Source: Mesobacillus jeotgali (GTDB taxonomy: Bacteria > Bacillota > Bacilli > Bacillales > Cytobacillaceae). Taken from it: a DNA stretch of 64,000 nt. Both the position numbers and the translations under genes were made by a program. The stretch spans positions 1,163,526 through 1,227,525 of the forward strand of contig NZ_CP025025.1 of assembly GCF_002874535.1 (NCBI RefSeq), given 5' to 3'. The notes below the pieces were generated by a model that saw only the letters and a list, made by a program, of their open reading frames with translations, did no database searches and was not told where the DNA came from. This document shows positions 50,756 through 58,066 of this stretch, piece after piece. Each line of letters starts with the position of its first letter. The first letter of the stretch is position 1.

Positions 50756-51760
50756 ATGAAGAAGAAATTATTAATCTTGTTTTCTGCGTTATTGTTAGTC
50801 ACAAGTTTGGCTGCTTGTTCTTCGAGCCAGTCATCTGTGGAAAAGGAAGGCACATTGAAGAAGGTGTCAATTGTGCTCGATTGGACGCCTAATACAAACC
50901 ATACGGGCATCTATGTAGCGAAAGAAAATGGCTATTTTAAGAAGCATGGTTTAGATGTAAATATAATACTTCCTGGAGAAGCGGGAGCTGACCAGCTTGT
51001 CGCGTCAGGAAAGTCGGAATTCGGAGTAAGTTACCAGGAAGGAATCACGCAGGCGAGAATCCAGGGGATACCGCTTGTTTCACTGGCGGCTGTTATTCAG
51101 CATAATACTTCAGGATTTGCCTCGCCTAAGGGCAAGAATATAGTTTCACCAAAAGACTTTGAAGGCAAAACCTATGGCGGCTGGGGATCACCAATTGAAG
51201 AGGCTGTAATCAATTCATTAATGAAACAAGAAAATACCGCTGTGGAAAAAGTCAAAATAATTAATATGGGAGACTCTGACTTTTTTACAGCCGTGAATCG
51301 TGATATTGATTTTGCCTGGATTTATTATGGTTGGACAGGAGTCGAGGCGGAAATTCGTAACGAACCGATCAATATGGTGTATTTAACTGATTACTCAGAG
51401 AAACTTGATTACTACACACCAGTCATTACTACGAATGAAAAAATGATCAAGGATGATCCAGAAACAGTAGAGGCATTCATGGCTGCACTTACAGAGGGAT
51501 ATGAGTTTGCAATTGAGCACCCGGCTGACAGTGCAGATGTTTTGATTCAGGCGGTCCCTGATTTGGATGAAGAGCTAGTGAAGAGAAGTCAGGAATGGCT
51601 TTCCCCAAGATACCAGGATGACGCTGCGCGCTGGGGAGAGCAAAAGCTGGAAGTTTGGGAGAATTACAGTGAATGGATGTTTGATAACGGTCTTCTGGAG
51701 AAGGAATTAGAAGCTGATAAAGCTTTTACGAATGAGTTTTTACCAAAGAGGGGGAACTGA
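50756..51760 (+). CDS. thiY: thiamine-precursor ABC transporter substrate-binding lipoprotein (ThiY-like)
   Basis: Lipoprotein receptor of 334 residues with the lipobox LAAC (Cys about residue 21) and an NMT1/THI5-like domain. VLDWTPNTNHTGIYVAKENGYF is the family signature, and GWGSPIEEAV and IYYGWTGVEAE follow. Related ThiY proteins bind N-formyl-4-amino-5-aminomethyl-2-methylpyrimidine, a product of thiamine breakdown, or HMP. The TPP riboswitch directly upstream supports a pyrimidine ligand. AAGAGGGG precedes the ATG. First gene of a five-gene operon. Confidence 0.9.
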   Translation: MKKKLLILFSALLLVTSLAACSSSQSSVEKEGTLKKVSIVLDWTPNTNHTGIYVAKENGYFKKHGLDVNIILPGEAGADQLVASGKSEFGVSYQEGITQARIQGIPLVSLAAVIQHNTSGFASPKGKNIVSPKDFEGKTYGGWGSPIEEAVINSLMKQENTAVEKVKIINMGDSDFFTAVNRDIDFAWIYYGWTGVEAEIRNEPINMVYLTDYSEKLDYYTPVITTNEKMIKDDPETVEAFMAALTEGYEFAIEHPADSADVLIQAVPDLDEELVKRSQEWLSPRYQDDAARWGEQKLEVWENYSEWMFDNGLLEKELEADKAFTNEFLPKRGN

Positions 51761-51761
51761 G

Positions 51762-52052
51762 ATGGCAACTGCGTTAGTAAGTGTACAAATCATACCTAAA
51801 GCTTCATCTGCCGAGGAAGTCATTGGATTGGTGGATGAGGCAATCAAAATTATTGACCGGTCAGGTGTAAGTTATGAAGTACATCCGCTGGAGACAACAA
51901 TGGAGGGAGAACTGGAGCATCTGTTAGCGGTAATTGCCGAGATGAACAAGAAAATGATTGAACTTGGATCTCCAAACGTCATTTCCCAGGTGAAAATCCT
52001 GTATCAGCCAGATGGAATTACAATGGGCAGGCTGACGGAGAAATATCGGTGA
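51762..52052 (+). CDS. MTH1187/YkoF-like thiamine-binding protein
   Basis: A 96-residue protein of the DUF77/MTH1187 family with a ferredoxin-like fold. VSVQIIPKASSAEEVIGLVDEA and VHPLETTMEGELEHLLAVI are characteristic, and homologues bind thiamine or HMP. The ATG at 51762 follows AGGGGG and lies one base after the thiY stop. It may buffer or channel the imported pyrimidine; direct evidence is absent. Confidence 0.88.
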   Translation: MATALVSVQIIPKASSAEEVIGLVDEAIKIIDRSGVSYEVHPLETTMEGELEHLLAVIAEMNKKMIELGSPNVISQVKILYQPDGITMGRLTEKYR

Positions 52053-52813
52053 TTAACTCACTCTGGTATAAAGGATGGCGGCCATTTTTGGTTCTCGTCC
52101 TTTTCTTCTTGTTTTGGGAAGTGATGACTCGTGTAAAGGAGATACCGGCATGGCTGCTGCCCGCCCCTTCTGTGATTTTTAAGGAAGCGGCAGGGAGTTA
52201 TCCATTATTTTTGCCAGACATAGGTGCAACCTTGACATTGGCGATTACCGGGCTTTTGCTGGGATCAACAATCGGATTATTGATTGCCATGATCCTCCAC
52301 TTAATCCCTTCTCTGAGAAACGCATTTTATCCATTGCTGATTCTATCGCAAAATGTCCCGATTATTGTTTTAGCTCCTCTGTTGGTCATTTGGTTTGGTT
52401 TCGGCTTTTTGCCTAAATTGCTCATCATCATTTTAGTTTGTTTTTTTCCGGTCACTATTGCTTCATTGGATGGTTTCAGCAATGTACCGGGAGAACTTCT
52501 GCATTACATGAGGATGTCAGGGGCCACTCGGTTCCAGATATTTGCGAAGCTTGAGCTTCCCAATGCACTGTCGCCCCTGTTTTCTGGGTTGAAAATAGCA
52601 GCGACATACAGCGTCATGGGTGCTGTCATTTCAGAATGGCTGGGGGCTGAGAAAGGAATTGGCGTTTTCATGACACTGTCTTCCTCAGCCTTCAGGACAG
52701 ACAGGGTTTTCATTGCCATTTTCATTATTATTTTTTTCAGCATGCTGCTCTACAGTGTTATTGTGATGATTGAAAAGAATGTGATTAAATGGAAAGTCAA
52801 GGGTGAGAGATGA
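52049..52813 (+). CDS. thiX: thiamine-precursor ABC transporter permease (ThiX-like)
   Basis: A 254-residue BPD-type permease with about six helices. The cytoplasmic EAA loop YMRMSGATRFQIFAKLELPNA (about residues 152-172) is typical of the NitT/TauT/ThiX group, to which most pyrimidine precursor importers belong. Its GTG start overlaps the previous stop by four bases, and its end overlaps thiZ, so the operon is translationally coupled. Confidence 0.9.
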   Translation: MINSLWYKGWRPFLVLVLFFLFWEVMTRVKEIPAWLLPAPSVIFKEAAGSYPLFLPDIGATLTLAITGLLLGSTIGLLIAMILHLIPSLRNAFYPLLILSQNVPIIVLAPLLVIWFGFGFLPKLLIIILVCFFPVTIASLDGFSNVPGELLHYMRMSGATRFQIFAKLELPNALSPLFSGLKIAATYSVMGAVISEWLGAEKGIGVFMTLSSSAFRTDRVFIAIFIIIFFSMLLYSVIVMIEKNVIKWKVKGER

Positions 52814-53571
52814 TGGAAGCAAAAATCAGACTTGAAAATGTCACTAAATCCTTTTTAGACACCGGGGTAGTCCTTGATGATCTCTCTTTGTATGTGAAAG
52901 AGGGAGAATTTGTTTCCATTATTGGACCTTCCGGCAGCGGGAAAAGTACCATCTTTCAATGTATTGGAGGATTGCTCAAACCTGAAAAAGGAGACCTGTT
53001 TCTGGATAACCGGAAAATTAATGGGGAGACAGGAAATATAGCATATATGCCTCAGCAGAACTCACTTCTCCCCTGGAGGACGGTAACAGATAATGTCTTG
53101 CTGGGCCAGGAACTGTTCCAGAAGCCAGATAAACAAGAGGCTCAAAATTGGTTAAGGAAAATTAATTTATCAGACTTTCAAGATGCTTATCCACACCAGC
53201 TTTCAGGGGGGATGAAGCAAAGGGTCGCTTTTTTAAGGGCGCTTCTGAGTCCACAATCTGTTTTGCTGCTTGATGAGCCATTTTCTGCACTGGATGAGTT
53301 CACCCGATTTGATATGCAAAAGTGGTTGTTATCGATCTGGGAAGCGAAGAGGAAATCCGTTCTGTTTATTACCCACAATATTGAAGAAGCTATTTTCTTA
53401 TCCGATCGGATCTATCTCTTATCTCCTAGGCCAGCTAAAATCATTCGTGAAATCGAAGTATCTTTTAAGAGGCCGCGAACAGACACTCTGCTTATGGAAA
53501 GCGAATTTCTCGAACTGAAGAGGGAAATATACGGCGATTTGAAGGCAGGTGGTTTGCATGAAAGTGTTTGA
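52810..53571 (+). CDS. thiZ: thiamine-precursor ABC transporter ATPase (ThiZ-like)
   Basis: A 253-residue ATPase with Walker A GPSGSGKST, Q-loop AYMPQQNSLLPW, signature LSGGMKQR, Walker B VLLLDEP and H-loop THNIEEA, of the nitrate/sulfonate/taurine-type subfamily. It starts with two consecutive ATG codons; the first overlaps thiX. The gene overlaps the following hydrolase by 14 bases. Confidence 0.92.
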   Translation: MMEAKIRLENVTKSFLDTGVVLDDLSLYVKEGEFVSIIGPSGSGKSTIFQCIGGLLKPEKGDLFLDNRKINGETGNIAYMPQQNSLLPWRTVTDNVLLGQELFQKPDKQEAQNWLRKINLSDFQDAYPHQLSGGMKQRVAFLRALLSPQSVLLLDEPFSALDEFTRFDMQKWLLSIWEAKRKSVLFITHNIEEAIFLSDRIYLLSPRPAKIIREIEVSFKRPRTDTLLMESEFLELKREIYGDLKAGGLHESV

Positions 53572-54334
53572 TGCTCATATTCATTTTGATAAATATACAG
53601 ATAGAGATCAAAATCAAATTATCAAAACGTTAGCGGAAAAGAAAGTGGTAGGTATGATAACAGTCTCAATGAACCTTTTATCCAGCAAAGAAAACCTGAG
53701 ATTGGCTGATCAGCACCCGAATATTTATTCCGCTTTTGGCTGCCATCCCGAACAGCCTCTGCCGACCGATAATGAAGTTGCAGAACTGTTGAATTGGATT
53801 GAAGTAAATCAAGAAAATATGGTTGCTGTCGGTGAAGTTGGGCTGCCTTATTATCTACGGGAGAAGGCTAAAGGGAACAGGTTTCCTTATCGGGGATATG
53901 TAGAGGTTTTAGAGCAATTTATTATTTTGGCCAAGAAGCTGGATAAACCGATCATCCTTCATGCAATTTATGACGATGCATCTGCAGTATGTGACCTGTT
54001 GGAAAAACATAATGTAAGCAAGGCTCATTTTCATTGGTTTAAAGGTAATCTGAAGACAATGGGGAGAATGGTGGAAAATAAGTATTTTATCTCGCTCACA
54101 CCGGACATCCTTTATGAAGAAGAAACCAGAGGGGTTGCAGAATTCTATCCTTTGCATTTGATCATGGCGGAAACTGATGGTCCCTGGCCATTTGAAGGGA
54201 TTTTTCACGACAAACTGACTCAGCCTTCAATGGTTCACCATGTGGTCCATCAAATTGCCGCCATTAAGAAGGTCGGGGTTGAAGATGTGTACAACAGTTT
54301 GTACAACCAGGTGAAAAGCTTCTATCAGATATAA
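53558..54334 (+). CDS. TatD-family metal-dependent hydrolase in the thiamine operon
   Basis: A 258-residue amidohydrolase-superfamily protein. Metal ligands are visible: AHIHFD (HxH, residues about 5-10), GEVGLPYY (Glu), ILHAIYDD (His), HFHWFKG (His) and AETDGPWP (Asp). This is a TatD-like TIM barrel, but it replaces the YlmB-type deformylase known for thiamine-pyrimidine salvage. Coupling to thiZ and shared control by the TPP riboswitch suggest it acts on the imported precursor, perhaps as a deformylase or nuclease-unrelated amidohydrolase. That role is inference. A GCAGGTGG site precedes the ATG. Confidence 0.87.
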   Translation: MKVFDAHIHFDKYTDRDQNQIIKTLAEKKVVGMITVSMNLLSSKENLRLADQHPNIYSAFGCHPEQPLPTDNEVAELLNWIEVNQENMVAVGEVGLPYYLREKAKGNRFPYRGYVEVLEQFIILAKKLDKPIILHAIYDDASAVCDLLEKHNVSKAHFHWFKGNLKTMGRMVENKYFISLTPDILYEEETRGVAEFYPLHLIMAETDGPWPFEGIFHDKLTQPSMVHHVVHQIAAIKKVGVEDVYNSLYNQVKSFYQI

Positions 54335-54342
54335 TTTAAACA

Positions 54343-54367
54343 AAAGGATAGGCTTCCCCTATCCTTT
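54343..54367. terminator. terminator between the thiamine operon and a convergent gene
   Basis: AAAGGATAGG (54343-54352) pairs with CCTATCCTTT (54358-54367) around a 5-base loop. The T run is short, so efficiency is uncertain. Confidence 0.6.
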
Positions 54368-54399
54368 CATATATATCAGGGCAATTGCCATTGACAGAA

Positions 54400-54972
54400 T
54401 CAGGGGTGATGAAGGTGCTGTTCTGGGTCTTTGATAAATTGTAAGTCATTTATCCAGCCATCCCCAAGAAGACTCCCTGAATAAAGGTAGAGGATAAACA
54501 ATGTGAAAATAAGGACTGGTTTTATGATATATTTTTTTGATTTTATGGATGTATTAGTTTTTGGAAGTATTTTAAAAAGGAGTAAGCTAGCTGCTGAAAG
54601 CGTTAAGAAGATATTGATCAAGATCAGCGATTTTTCAGGCAGCAGCATTTCTCCAAGCATTGCCCCCATCATCCCGCCCATAATACCGGACATAAGACCT
54701 TCGATTGTTGCAGCAGCACTGATTAAAGCCCCCATTATAATGCCCGCTGCTGCCCCTATCAGCATTGATAGAATGGTAGAAAGATATAAATCACCTTGAA
54801 AAACAGTTCCAAATAAAACCCCACTAGTCAATCCAATATTCATGCCGAGAAACATTGAAATAATCATCCCATTCATGCCTGTCCATCTATCTCTGCTACG
54901 AAGGACAAGCATAATAGAAAGCAGAAGTGTAACTGCGAGGGTTAAAAAGACATATGCATTAAATAAAAACAT
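54400..54972 (-). CDS. uncharacterised multi-pass membrane protein
   Basis: A 190-residue protein with about six hydrophobic helices and a Gly/Met-rich central stretch (GMNIGLTSGVLFG, MSGIMGGMMGAMLGEML) suggestive of glycine-zipper helix packing. The C-terminus is a soluble tail rich in His and Pro (KDPEQHLHHP). AAAGGAGG lies 6 bases before the ATG at 54972. I do not recognise the family. The Met/His content and the copper-binding neighbour at 55111 make metal handling possible, but nothing proves it. Confidence 0.55.
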   Translation of the reverse strand: MFLFNAYVFLTLAVTLLLSIMLVLRSRDRWTGMNGMIISMFLGMNIGLTSGVLFGTVFQGDLYLSTILSMLIGAAAGIIMGALISAAATIEGLMSGIMGGMMGAMLGEMLLPEKSLILINIFLTLSAASLLLFKILPKTNTSIKSKKYIIKPVLIFTLFILYLYSGSLLGDGWINDLQFIKDPEQHLHHP

Positions 54973-55110
54973 GGTTGGCCTCCTTTTCACCATCATATGA
55001 AAATAAAGGACAAACCATTCCGAAGTTGACTCCATTAACAGATAACGTATAATTCATTAAAATTTACAAAATATAAAGTTTGTTAAATGATATTAGGAGG
55101 AATGAGTGAT

Positions 55111-55455
55111 ATGGGAATATTGTCAGCGTCACCAACTCAAATGGACAACTGTATTGATGCATGCGTAAAATGTGCGAGGGCATGTGAGGAATGCCTGACT
55201 GCCTGCCTTCAGGAGCCTGATGTCCAGGCACGGATCATGTGCATTCAGACCTTGAATGACTGCGCAGAAATATGCCTTCAGGCTGTGGCTTATATGGCAC
55301 GGAACAGCCAGTTCGCCAAGCAGCACTGCCAATTGTGTGCAGATATTTGTGATGCATGTGCAATGCATTGTGAAAAGTTCCAGGATGCGCATTGCCAGGA
55401 ATGTGCAAAAATCTGCCGTGAATGTGCAGAAGCGTGCAGAAACATGGCTTCATAA
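55111..55455 (+). CDS. four-helix-bundle copper-binding protein (DUF326, Csp/YhjQ-like)
   Basis: A 114-residue protein with 19 cysteines, most in CxxxC and CxxC patterns on helices (CIDACVKCARACEECLTAC, CQLCADICDACAMHC, CQECAKICRECAEAC). This is the Csp/DUF326 copper-storage fold, where cysteines line the bundle core and bind many Cu(I) ions. No signal peptide, so it is the cytoplasmic type. The ATG at 55111 has AGGAGG ten bases upstream. A terminator follows. Confidence 0.9.
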   Translation: MGILSASPTQMDNCIDACVKCARACEECLTACLQEPDVQARIMCIQTLNDCAEICLQAVAYMARNSQFAKQHCQLCADICDACAMHCEKFQDAHCQECAKICRECAEACRNMAS

Positions 55456-55471
55456 TCGTCTCTATAGTCTA

Positions 55472-55500
55472 AAACCCTGCATTTAAATGCAGGGTTTTTT
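55472..55500 (+). terminator. terminator of the Csp-like gene
   Basis: AAACCCTGCATTT pairs with AAATGCAGGGTTT and is followed by TTT. Confidence 0.9.
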
Positions 55501-55566
55501 ATTGGCAAATAGGATTACAAACGACATTATATCAATGAATTAGGCACACGAAAATTTCCTTCTATT

Positions 55567-55574
55567 CATACAAT
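55567..55574 (+). promoter_or_regulatory. probable mother-cell -10 element
   Basis: CATACAAT is the sigma-E/sigma-K -10 core, 34 bp upstream of the GerP-like gene. An AC dinucleotide lies 17 bases before it, one more than the ideal sigma-K spacing. Confidence 0.4.
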
Positions 55575-55607
55575 GTAAATATACTTGCCATTTTTAGGAG
55601 TGATCAG

Positions 55608-55829
55608 ATGCCTGTATTAATTGGCGGTATTAAGATAGGCGGTATCCAATCGGGGGCATCAATGAACAACGGTGAGATTTTGTTCACCTCTACTCATAGT
55701 AAAATGAATATGCAGGCTCAAGCAGGATCATTTACCGTAGGGGATGCAAATTTGATTAATAATGCTGGCAGTGGAAATTTCTCCATTCCACAAGTGAATG
55801 ATCCCGATATAGCGGAGGTAGGAAACTAA
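55608..55829 (+). CDS. GerPA/GerPF-family spore protein
   Basis: A 73-residue protein of the GerPA/PF family. MPVLIGGIKIGGIQSGASMN is the recognisable start, followed by GEILFTSTHSK and SFTVGDANLINN. GerP proteins help germinants cross the spore coat; this isolated gene resembles the YdgA/YdgB pair of B. subtilis rather than the full gerP operon. AGGAGTGATCAG precedes the ATG. It is followed by a related gene 12 bp downstream. Confidence 0.8.
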   Translation: MPVLIGGIKIGGIQSGASMNNGEILFTSTHSKMNMQAQAGSFTVGDANLINNAGSGNFSIPQVNDPDIAEVGN

Positions 55830-55841
55830 GGGGTGCAAGCT

Positions 55842-56204
55842 GTGAATAATTTCTTTTACCATTTAATACATTCAGAAAAAGAATATTGGAAACAGCTTGC
55901 CTTCTCTTATCAATCCAGAATAAGAGAACTCGAAGAAAAAGTAGAATTAATGAAATCTGAACAAAACGGTGAGCTCCAGTCAGAGATCATTAATGATACA
56001 AGCGGTAAAATTTCCATTCAAAATGTTAAAGTGAACCAAATACAATCCGGTGCTGCCTTTAATATTGCTGAGATGATATATAGTACTACCAAAAGCGATA
56101 TGGACATGGATTTGGGGCCGAATTCTATGAATATTGGTGACCATAATAGAATGGAGCATCAAGAGGGATATAGAGTGAAGTTGGGGCCAGTACAAGAGGT
56201 GTAA
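55842..56204 (+). CDS. coiled-coil protein with GerPA/F-like C-terminal half
   Basis: A 120-residue protein. The first 50 residues are a predicted coiled coil (KEYWKQLAFSYQSRIRELEE, then KVELMKSEQ) like that of GerPC. The second half (IQNVKVNQIQSGAAFNIAEM, STTKSDMDMD, SMNIGDHNRM) follows the same pattern as the GerPA/F-type neighbour. So it looks like a coiled coil joined to a GerPF-like module. I use the GTG at 55842 (AAGGGGTG six bases before); a GTG at 55833 is possible. Likely a spore-coat protein; function unknown. Confidence 0.7.
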   Translation: MNNFFYHLIHSEKEYWKQLAFSYQSRIRELEEKVELMKSEQNGELQSEIINDTSGKISIQNVKVNQIQSGAAFNIAEMIYSTTKSDMDMDLGPNSMNIGDHNRMEHQEGYRVKLGPVQEV

Positions 56205-56334
56205 CTTTGTATACTTGCTTTGTACATGCCTTCTTTCAACCTGTGAATTGAGTGGCAGCAACGTTTACCCTTAGATATAAAGGGTACGGACATAATAGAG
56301 GCTCATAAAAACTCAATCACAGGAGGTAGATAAT

Positions 56335-56487
56335 ATGAATAAAAATAAAGCTCCTAACAAAGGGTTGAATACGGAACAGAACAATGGTTTGTCTGATGCG
56401 CAAGAAGTGCTTTACGCCAAGGAATTCACTCGTGCAGTAAAGGCCGAAAACAAGTATAGAGCAGAGAACGGAAATAAAGGTAAATAG
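56335..56487 (+). CDS. small hydrophilic protein, 50 residues
   Basis: A short gene with AGGAGGT 8 bases before its ATG and a terminator 7 bases after its stop. The product (MNKNKAPNKGLNTEQNNG, ending AENKYRAENGNKGK) is polar, with a DAQEVLYAKEFTRAVKAENK helix. Its Asn/Gln/Lys-rich nature resembles small spore proteins, but I cannot name a family. Confidence 0.65.
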   Translation: MNKNKAPNKGLNTEQNNGLSDAQEVLYAKEFTRAVKAENKYRAENGNKGK

Positions 56488-56494
56488 ATAGACA

Positions 56495-56523
56495 AAAAGA
56501 TGGCTTTTAGGCCATCTTTTCTA
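56495..56523 (+). terminator. terminator of the 50-residue gene
   Basis: AAAAGATGGC (56495-56504) pairs with GCCATCTTTT (56511-56520). Confidence 0.8.
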
Positions 56524-56551
56524 TTTCCAATTTCATGGAGAAGAACTCTAT

Positions 56552-56576
56552 GTTTAGTCCAAAATGTGACGGGTAA
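56552..56576 (+). promoter_or_regulatory. sigma-B-type promoter of the yflT-like gene
   Basis: GTTTAG (56552-56557) and GGGTAA (56571-56576) are 13 bases apart, matching the general-stress sigma-B pattern. The start codon is 175 bp downstream, so a long leader is implied. Confidence 0.6.
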
Positions 56577-56751
56577 TGGTTCAATGTAGGCAAAATTACA
56601 CACTTTGTTAAATGGTAAACAGCCGCTTTGGCATACAAGTCTTAGTTTTGAGAATCTCAATTTTAAGACTTTGTATACCGGATCAGAAACCATCACGCTC
56701 AGGTCATTCAATCCGGAAAGAGCGTAAAAACTAGAATGGAGGTAATAGTCT

Positions 56752-57294
56752 ATGGAAAAGACAATCGTAGGTGGAGTATTCAGGGATTCAGACGAAGCAA
56801 TTGGTGCAATTAGAAGGCTTAAGGAAATGGGATTTGATACGAATGATTTGTCAATCTTTGCAAAGGACGATGATAAACTGGAAAACATCGAAGACCAAAC
56901 GGATGTAGATGTAATTGAAAATGATTCTGATCGAGGGAAAAATGCTGGCAAAGGCGCGGGTATTGGCGCTGGGACTGGTGGAGTTCTTGGAGGAATCGCT
57001 GGCCTGATAGCTGAAATCGGTCTGCTTTCGATTCCTGGAATTGGTGTCCTTGCTGCCGCTGGTCCGCTTGCAACAACCTTGAGCGGTGCAGCAATTGGCG
57101 CTACAGGCGGAGGTATCGTTGGTGCATTGACAGGCGCAGGAGTAACGGAAGATGACGCCAAGGAATATGAGAGATACTTGAAGGAAGGGAATATCCTGGT
57201 GTTAGTCGAAGTGGATGATGATAGAAGAGAGGAAATCCATACCACTTTTAGAGACTCTAATTCATTAAACACTGATATGTATGTGACTTCCTAA
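56752..57294 (+). CDS. general stress protein 17M-like (YflT domain)
   Basis: A 180-residue protein. The N-terminal YflT domain (about 1-50) carries GGVFRDSDEAIGAIRRLKEMG. A central glycine-rich stretch (GKGAGIGAGTGGVLGGIAG, GAAIGATGGGIVGALTGAG) forms a hydrophobic, glycine-zipper-like hairpin. The C-terminal part is acidic. Homologues are sigma-B-induced general stress proteins; a sigma-B-type promoter stands upstream. TGGAGGTAA precedes the ATG. A terminator follows. Confidence 0.87.
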   Translation: MEKTIVGGVFRDSDEAIGAIRRLKEMGFDTNDLSIFAKDDDKLENIEDQTDVDVIENDSDRGKNAGKGAGIGAGTGGVLGGIAGLIAEIGLLSIPGIGVLAAAGPLATTLSGAAIGATGGGIVGALTGAGVTEDDAKEYERYLKEGNILVLVEVDDDRREEIHTTFRDSNSLNTDMYVTS

Positions 57295-57306
57295 GCTGGA
57301 GGGCAA

Positions 57307-57340
57307 GAGGCATTCCTTTGGATAGGAATGCCTCTTTTTT
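57307..57340 (+). terminator. terminator of the yflT-like gene
   Basis: GAGGCATTCCT (57307-57317) pairs with AGGAATGCCTC (57324-57334), followed by six T. Confidence 0.93.
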
Positions 57341-57364
57341 ATGGGCATAGGGACTAATTCTGTA

Positions 57365-57397
57365 TTAAAAAAGTACCTGTTCCAGTAGGACAGGTAC
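57365..57397 (-). terminator. terminator of the M50-like gene
   Basis: On the minus strand GTACCTGT pairs with ACAGGTAC around a nine-base loop and is followed by TTTTTT. Confidence 0.85.
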
Positions 57398-57411
57398 GAT
57401 TCATGAAGAAG

Positions 57412-57891
57412 TTATCCGGTAAGTTTTGGCCATTCATTATAACGAATAACGTGGTAGATAGCCAGCCCGTCACTATAATTGCCGTTTCCGTAATCAACTG
57501 GAATCAGTGAAAAGGTTGCCAGCCAGACAGAAAAATAGGAATAGCGGACAAATATAGTATGAGGTTCTATAATGCCTTTTGAGATAAGGATATTCAGCAC
57601 GAGCACTGATCCAAGATTAAAAATGATTCCACCAGCATGGACAAGGAAATGGGTTAATCGATTATTCCATTTTAGGTGCTCATACTCGCTAAAAGCATCC
57701 AGAAAATACATGCTGTTTAAACTGAATGGTCCCTTTTTAAAAATCCTTTTTCCCCGCCCAAGGGAGAAACTGAATTCCCCTCCAAATATCCATGCGAAGA
57801 AGGAATGCCCTAATTCATGAATTAGTGAAACTACCGGATAAATAAATAATAGTGCTAGAAGAAAGCCGATAAAGTCTGAAAAGCCGAACAT
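57412..57891 (-). CDS. M50-like membrane metalloprotease
   Basis: A 159-residue membrane protein. The zinc motif HELGHSFFAW (about residues 25-34) lies in the first helix, as in M50/site-2-type proteases. The downstream VDYGNGNYSDGLAIY could supply the third metal ligand (Asp in the DG pair), although the usual NPDG is not exact. Only about four helices. GGGAGG precedes the ATG at 57891; upstream codons are not coding. It is either a minimal peptidase or a degenerate relative; substrate unknown. Confidence 0.7.
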   Translation of the reverse strand: MFGFSDFIGFLLALLFIYPVVSLIHELGHSFFAWIFGGEFSFSLGRGKRIFKKGPFSLNSMYFLDAFSEYEHLKWNNRLTHFLVHAGGIIFNLGSVLVLNILISKGIIEPHTIFVRYSYFSVWLATFSLIPVDYGNGNYSDGLAIYHVIRYNEWPKLTG

Positions 57892-58066
57892 GATTAGAGA
57901 CCTCCCATCTTGAAAAATTTTTATAATCAATGTACAGATTTTACCCATGGGCTAGTAACCTAAACGAACATATTAGTTGAAAAATATTGCACATTTCCAT
58001 ATTATTTTCAACTTTTTACACAAATAGACAAGTTCACCAAATTAATCTGGAAAGGACAGGTGAAAA

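Noticed and set aside
56412-57272. 286-codon minus-strand frame
   Set aside because: Antisense of the yflT-like gene and the 50-residue gene; its Pro/Ala/Ser-rich composition mirrors the Gly/Ala-rich plus strand.
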